From assembly GCA_945971755.1 (NCBI GenBank), contig CAMFPJ010000042.1:1-11018 (forward strand): DNA of 11,018 bases, written 5' to 3'. This document shows positions 7,556 through 11,018 of the stretch, piece after piece. Each line of letters begins with the position of its first letter. The stretch's first letter is position 1. A program made the translations under genes and the position numbers. Source of the stretch: an uncultured Clostridia bacterium (lineage in GTDB: Bacteria; Bacillota; Clostridia; Oscillospirales; Acutalibacteraceae). Below the pieces are notes generated by a model. It did no database searches, had not been told where the DNA came from, and worked only from the letters and a program-made list of their open reading frames with translations.

Positions 7556-8788
7556 TTATATACTTATTCCGGCAAGGTAACCCGTTGCAAAAGCAACAGT
7601 TAAATTAAATCCTCCGGTATATGCGTCAACATCAATTACTTCACCGATAAAGTAAAGATTTTGAACTTTTTTTGACATCATGGTTTTAGGGTCGATTTCT
7701 TTTACGTTTATTCCGCCTGAAGTAACAATAGCTTCATCCATAGGGCAAAATTCAGATACGGTAAGCGTTAAATCTTTAAGCGTGTGTAACAAATTTTGCC
7801 TTGTTTCTTTTGTTATATTCCCGCACTTTTCGTTTCCTGCAAGTCCGCTCTTTTTAAGAACAACACTGACAAGCGACGAAGGCAGTAATGTTGCAACAGC
7901 AGATTTTACGGATTTTGCACCGTTCTCTGACAGTTCACGGAGAATTCTTGAATCCAGTTTTTCTTCGCTTAATGCCGGCTTCAGGTCAATGTGCAGAACA
8001 TACCTTCCCTTTTCCATATTACGAAGATGAGCACTGCATGAAAGTATCATCGGTCCGGAAACACCCACGTGGGTGAAAAGCATTTCTCCGAAATCATTAT
8101 AGATAATTTTTGACTTAACTGTATCTTCAACGGTAAGAGCAACATTTTTCAGCGAGAGCCCCGCAGCACCCGAGCACCAACCTTCAATACATTTAAGACC
8201 CACAAGTGAAGGGCGAAGAGACGTAACGGTATGACCGACACCTTTTGCAAATTCATATCCGTCACCCGTTGAGCCTGTCAGCGGATAAGACATACCGCCG
8301 GTGGCAACTACAACAGCATCTGCATAGTACGAATTACCGTTTTCATCAAAAACGCCAACAGCTTGACCGTTTTCGGTTATTATATCTTTTATTCGTACAT
8401 TAACTATGTTTACGCCTGTTTTATCCACATACCTTTTAAGCGCATCAACAATGTCAACGGCCTTGTCACTTTTCGGAAAAACTCTGTTACCTCTCTCAAC
8501 CTTGAGAGGCACTCCCATACTCTCAAAAAAAGCCATAATATCTGATGGCATAAATTTTGAAAAAGCGCCGTATAAGAACTTTCCGTTTTCGGGAATATTT
8601 TCAAGTAATTCATTTACATTTGTGCAAAGGTTAGTAACATTGCACCTACCCTTACCCGTTATCATAAGTTTTCTGCCGACTCTGGAGTTTCTCTCAAAAA
8701 GAGTTACAGAGAGTCCTCTTTCGGCGCATTTGCCGGCGCACATAAGCCCTGCGGCACCTGCACCGATTACAATTACTTTTTTTGTCAT
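7556..8788 (-). CDS. HI0933/BaiN-like NAD(P)/FAD-dependent flavoprotein
   Basis: A 410-residue flavoprotein of the HI0933 (YhiN, 'aminoacetone oxidase') family. The N-terminal FAD dinucleotide-binding motif is VIGAGAAGLMCA (7-18) with the ribose-binding acid in LFERN (30-34). The family-specific block GRKLMITGKGRCNVTN (38-53) follows, then VATGGMSYPLTGSTGDGY (161-178) and a C-terminal FAD-closing block IGEVIDVDAYTGGFNLTVAFATGYLAG. Some relatives (BaiN) reduce bile-acid intermediates, but most members have no proven substrate, so I give no specific reaction. I start at ATG 8788 (MTKKVIVIGAG) with AGGA 6 nt upstream, not at the longer in-frame start at 8827, which would add 13 residues encoded within the rpiR-type gene and absent from the fold. 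Only 2 nt separate it from that upstream gene. Confidence 0.9.
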   Translation of the reverse strand: MTKKVIVIGAGAAGLMCAGKCAERGLSVTLFERNSRVGRKLMITGKGRCNVTNLCTNVNELLENIPENGKFLYGAFSKFMPSDIMAFFESMGVPLKVERGNRVFPKSDKAVDIVDALKRYVDKTGVNIVNVRIKDIITENGQAVGVFDENGNSYYADAVVVATGGMSYPLTGSTGDGYEFAKGVGHTVTSLRPSLVGLKCIEGWCSGAAGLSLKNVALTVEDTVKSKIIYNDFGEMLFTHVGVSGPMILSCSAHLRNMEKGRYVLHIDLKPALSEEKLDSRILRELSENGAKSVKSAVATLLPSSLVSVVLKKSGLAGNEKCGNITKETRQNLLHTLKDLTLTVSEFCPMDEAIVTSGGINVKEIDPKTMMSKKVQNLYFIGEVIDVDAYTGGFNLTVAFATGYLAGISI

Positions 8789-8790
8789 AA

Positions 8791-9651
8791 TCAGTCCTGC
8801 ATATCGTAAACTTGGTATTCGTCCCAAATATGCTCCAATTCATTAAAATTATTATATGCTTCTTCACGTCTTGAAAAAGTAACGGAAGCAACTAAAGCAT
8901 TTATCAGACTCAACGGTGCAACGAGGGAATCAACAACAGACACCATACTGCTTTTTGCCACAAGCAAAATGTCAGCAAGTTTTGCAATGGGCGACTCGGA
9001 AGAATCGGTAATTGCAATAATTTTGGACCCTCTGTCACCGATAAATCTTAATGCATTTATAGTTTGATTGGAATATCTCGGGAAGCTGAGAGCAACACAG
9101 ACGTCATCTTTGCCGATTCTGAACATCTGTTCAAACATCTCCCCTGCACTTGTTGTATCCACAAGAACAACATTTTCAAAAACGGGATTAAGATAAAAAT
9201 ACATAAAATTAGCAAGCGCGGCAGAACTGCGTACACCTAAAATATAAATACGGCTTGCATTGTTAATTGCCGACACCGCTTCATTAAAATCAGACTGTGA
9301 AACATTTTCAAGCGTGTCACGAATAAGTTCAATATCTGCGCTCATAAGTTTTTTAACGGCATTTTGGTCACTTACAAGGCTGTCTGAAACTTCCATTCTT
9401 TGTACCGCGGTAAGTTTTGACTTAATCATACGCTGAAGTTCCTTTTGAAGTTCGGGATAGCCCTTAAAACCAAGAATAGAGGCAAAACGAACAACGGTTG
9501 ATTCGCTTACTCCAACCTTTTCTCCGAGTTTTGACGCTGTCATAAATGCCGCTTTGTCATAATTTTCGGCAATATACTCCGCAATTTTTTTGTGGCCCTT
9601 TGAAAGCTTAAGATTTGAAATATCAGTCTTTGCAAAAGCTAAGTTTTTCAA
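8791..9651 (-). CDS. MurR/RpiR-family transcriptional regulator (HTH + SIS)
   Basis: A 286-residue cytoplasmic DNA-binding regulator. The N-terminal RpiR-type helix-turn-helix covers about 1-78, with the recognition segment ASKLGEKVGVSESTVVRFASILGFKGYPELQ (39-69 region). A SIS phosphosugar-binding domain follows at about 127-255 (IYILGVRSSAALANF, VALSFPRYSNQT, IIAITDSSESPIAKLADILL). Family members sense sugar phosphates or amino-sugar phosphates; the ligand here is unknown. The start is TTG at 9651, preceded by GGAG 8 nt upstream; an ATG just before it opens only a five-codon frame. It is the first gene of the five-gene operon, which is unusual because the genes downstream are core enzymes and not a sugar pathway. 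A promoter and a 10+10 bp inverted repeat lie upstream and could support autoregulation. Confidence 0.92.
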   Translation of the reverse strand: MKNLAFAKTDISNLKLSKGHKKIAEYIAENYDKAAFMTASKLGEKVGVSESTVVRFASILGFKGYPELQKELQRMIKSKLTAVQRMEVSDSLVSDQNAVKKLMSADIELIRDTLENVSQSDFNEAVSAINNASRIYILGVRSSAALANFMYFYLNPVFENVVLVDTTSAGEMFEQMFRIGKDDVCVALSFPRYSNQTINALRFIGDRGSKIIAITDSSESPIAKLADILLVAKSSMVSVVDSLVAPLSLINALVASVTFSRREEAYNNFNELEHIWDEYQVYDMQD

Positions 9652-9680
9652 ACAAACATCTCCATAAAAATATTACAAAT

Positions 9681-9709
9681 ATGATATTATTTTTAACAAT
9701 AAAAATCAA
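9681..9709 (-). promoter_or_regulatory. Sigma-A-like promoter for the rpiR-led operon
   Basis: On the minus strand, TTGATT (9709-9704) and TATCAT (9686-9681) are separated by 17 bp. Each matches the -35/-10 consensus at 4 of 6 positions or better. A start near 9674 would leave a leader of roughly 25 nt before the TTG start. The region is very AT-rich, so chance matches are possible; the spacing and position make this the best candidate. Confidence 0.55.
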
Positions 9710-9713
9710 GGTG

Positions 9714-9735
9714 TTTTGCAAGAAATCTTGCAAAA
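9714..9735. repeat. 10+10 bp inverted repeat upstream of the RpiR-type gene (putative operator)
   Basis: TTTTGCAAGA and TCTTGCAAAA are perfect inverted repeats separated by AA. The repeat lies between the tmcAL stop codon (9737) and the -35 box proposed at 9704-9709. As a minus-strand terminator for tmcAL it would be weak: only 3 of 10 pairs are G-C, and the stem is followed by CACC and not by a T run. A binding site for the adjacent MurR/RpiR regulator is the more attractive reading, but this is inference from position and symmetry. Confidence 0.5.
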
Positions 9736-9736
9736 T

Positions 9737-10927
9737 TTACTTAATAACAACCGGACTGTCTGTCATTTCCTTTCCGCACTTACGAATATTTGGAAGCGTT
9801 AAGTTATAAATATCCGTTGCAGTGCACTCAAGCTTAAAGCATTGTTCAGCCGCGGCTCCGAGATTTGAAATATCGCTCAACCTGACAGCAATAGGTAATC
9901 TTGCTTTTTTTATCGCATCGTGCAAAAGTTCTCTGCCTTTGTCGGAAAATCCTAATATGTGGATATAAGGCATACCGCAAGCAACATGATTATTTTTAAT
10001 CCCCAAAAATGCACAGAGAACTATACGGCGAATACGTGCGTGGGTATAACGTTTAGTTTTTGCATTGTCAAACACTTCAGAAATCGTTTTTGCATTGCGC
10101 GCAGCCGCAATAATTCGGTTTTCAATACCTTCCGCAACGTCAGGAACATCTGAAAAATCTTCCGGATCAGCCTTGCGAAGAAATGCAAGTATTGCAATAT
10201 CAAGTTTACCGTAATCTGCGGGGGCAATTCCCTCAGTAACAGCATTTCTCATGATTTCAGCGGCCTTTTCCGGCAAATATTTTTCAAAGTCTTCACCGTT
10301 CAACATCTTTTCACGGATAAGCGAAGCTGAAGCAAAAGCTCCGTCTGTTTCTACACTGTCATGTACTACGCTTTTTCGAAGTACAGCTTGCGGTTTGATT
10401 TTTGAATGCAAGTACTTTAATGCGGAAATATATTCAATTGCAAGAATATCGTTAGAATTTCGTAATATGTCGGCTGTTTCAGTACCATACACTCCTCTTA
10501 CCGCTTTTTCACGTGCTGCGGCAAAAGTTATACCCGTATGCATCAAATTTGATATTTCATTACAAACCTCTTTGTTTTCGATGGCTTTTGCGGCATTTGT
10601 CAGCTTTTCAAGACTTCCGCATTCGCTTCCGAAAACAACTCTATCTACAACTCCGAGTGAGTCAAGAAGCTTTACTCCCCCTCTTGCAAAAACTTGAGCA
10701 CCGGAAACGGAAAAAGCTACAGGAAGTTCTATTACCAAATCGGCACCGCAAAGAAGAGCAGTTTTCGCTCTTGTTCGTTTATCGACAATCGCCGGCTCTC
10801 CCCTTTGAACGAAATTGCCGCTCATTACGCAAACAACCGTGTCGGCATCTTTTTTTACAGATTCGATTAAAAATTTATGGCCGTTATGAAACGGGTTAAA
10901 TTCACAAATTATTCCGATTACCGACAT
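9737..10927 (-). CDS. tmcAL: tRNA(Met) cytidine acetate ligase TmcAL
   Basis: TmcAL (formerly YlbM, DUF795) makes N4-acetylcytidine at the wobble position of elongator tRNA-Met from acetate and ATP. 396 residues, within the usual size of about 390-430. The nucleotidyltransferase motif is at the N-terminus: GIICEFNPFHNGH with the HxxH pair His14 and His17. MSGNFVQRGEPAIVDKRTRA (35-54), GADLVIELPVAFS (61-73), SNDILAIEYISAL (158-170) and SASLIRE (200-206) are further conserved blocks. The start is ATG at 10927 with AAGGAGA 7 nt upstream. The open frame continues upstream to 10990, but that 21-codon extension begins MCIRDS, which is Nextera adapter translated, so it is not real. It ends 85 bp before the RpiR-type gene and is probably a separate transcription unit. 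Confidence 0.95.
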   Translation of the reverse strand: MSVIGIICEFNPFHNGHKFLIESVKKDADTVVCVMSGNFVQRGEPAIVDKRTRAKTALLCGADLVIELPVAFSVSGAQVFARGGVKLLDSLGVVDRVVFGSECGSLEKLTNAAKAIENKEVCNEISNLMHTGITFAAAREKAVRGVYGTETADILRNSNDILAIEYISALKYLHSKIKPQAVLRKSVVHDSVETDGAFASASLIREKMLNGEDFEKYLPEKAAEIMRNAVTEGIAPADYGKLDIAILAFLRKADPEDFSDVPDVAEGIENRIIAAARNAKTISEVFDNAKTKRYTHARIRRIVLCAFLGIKNNHVACGMPYIHILGFSDKGRELLHDAIKKARLPIAVRLSDISNLGAAAEQCFKLECTATDIYNLTLPNIRKCGKEMTDSPVVIK

Positions 10928-10946
10928 TTTTCTTTCTCCTTGTAAA

Positions 10947-10960
10947 AATTTCTTGAAATT
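10947..10960. promoter_or_regulatory. Short dyad in the tmcAL leader
   Basis: AATTTC-TT-GAAATT is a 6+6 inverted repeat between the tmcAL ribosome binding site and a possible -10 (TATATT on the minus strand, 10971-10966). The rest of any promoter would lie beyond 10973, where genomic sequence stops, so it cannot be judged. Low information content; listed only because it lies in the only leader sequence available. Confidence 0.2.
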
Positions 10961-10973
10961 ACTGTAATATAAG

Positions 10974-11018
10974 CTGTCTCTTATACACATCTGACGCTGC
11001 CGACGAAGGCTTAGGTGT
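10974..11018. other. Illumina Nextera adapter read-through (non-genomic)
   Basis: 10974-10992 is CTGTCTCTTATACACATCT, the 19-base Tn5 mosaic end used in Nextera libraries. 10993-11006 is GACGCTGCCGACGA, the reverse complement of the i5-side adapter. 11007-11014, AGGCTTAG, is the reverse complement of CTAAGCCT, which I recall as Nextera i5 index S508/N508. The final GTGT matches the start of the P5-side sequence that follows the index. All parts are in the correct order without mismatch, so this is untrimmed adapter at a contig end and not a transposon in the organism. Confidence 0.98.

Noticed and set aside
7556..8788. Flavoprotein named as bile-acid reductase BaiN
   Set aside because: Family similarity is clear, but no bai genes are nearby and the family is functionally mixed, so the specific function is not supported.
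9711..9740. Inverted repeat as a tmcAL intrinsic terminator
   Set aside because: The stem is AT-rich and is followed on the minus strand by CACC instead of a T run, so a terminator is possible but weak.
10251..10899. Plus-strand open frames of 148 and 128 codons
   Set aside because: They are antisense to tmcAL, which has clear family motifs along this stretch; Ser/Leu-rich composition is typical of shadow frames.
10974..10992. Tn5 mosaic end as evidence of a transposon in the genome
   Set aside because: It is followed directly by the synthetic adapter and index, so it comes from library preparation.

Overview
This is a low-GC, densely packed bacterial segment that is almost certainly from a member of the Clostridia (Bacillota), probably a gut-type uncultured lineage related to Ruminococcaceae/Oscillospiraceae. 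Three things point there: strong AGGAGG-type ribosome binding sites with GTG and TTG starts in use, an HMB-PP reductase fused to ribosomal protein S1 (an arrangement known from Clostridia), and the cmk-plsC-ispH/S1 gene order. Genus-level placement is inference.

Layout, left to right. Bases 1-1968 (minus) hold NAD-dependent DNA ligase LigA, complete except for the last few residues. A 63-bp divergent gap follows, then a small four-helix membrane protein of the putative ABC-transporter type IV permease (CmpB/DUF1113-like) family at 2032-2463 (plus). Its 3' end overlaps, tail to tail, a membrane-anchored or secreted GH27 alpha-galactosidase (2402-4135, minus) that carries an extra beta-rich domain inserted between its two catalytic aspartates. 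A strong intrinsic terminator (4148-4188) lies directly against the GH27 ribosome binding site. It closes a tight five-gene minus-strand operon running 9651 to 4210: MurR/RpiR-family regulator, HI0933/BaiN-like flavoprotein, cytidylate kinase, PlsC acyltransferase, and the IspH-S1 fusion. Gene junctions are +2, +16, -8 and -4 nt, so the genes are probably co-transcribed and partly translationally coupled. A sigma-A-like promoter and a 10+10 bp inverted repeat precede the regulator. Upstream of it, tmcAL (tRNA-Met cytidine acetate ligase, 9737-10927, minus) completes the gene set.

The last 45 bases (10974-11018) are not genomic. They are an Illumina Nextera read-through: mosaic end, i5-side adapter, an 8-base index and the first bases of the P5 side. 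This artefact creates a false N-terminal extension starting MCIRDS on the tmcAL reading frame; the true tmcAL start is at 10927.

Functionally the window is mostly housekeeping: DNA replication and repair, pyrimidine nucleotide recycling, phospholipid and isoprenoid synthesis, translation and tRNA modification, with one carbohydrate-degrading enzyme inserted. I see no CRISPR array, tRNA, rRNA, insertion sequence, phage or defence gene, and no gene-free stretch over 300 bases. I do not find a convincing undescribed system. The points most worth a second look are the internal ribosome binding site at the IspH/S1 junction, the domain insertion in the GH27 enzyme, the terminator abutting that gene, and the inverted repeat ahead of the RpiR-type regulator.
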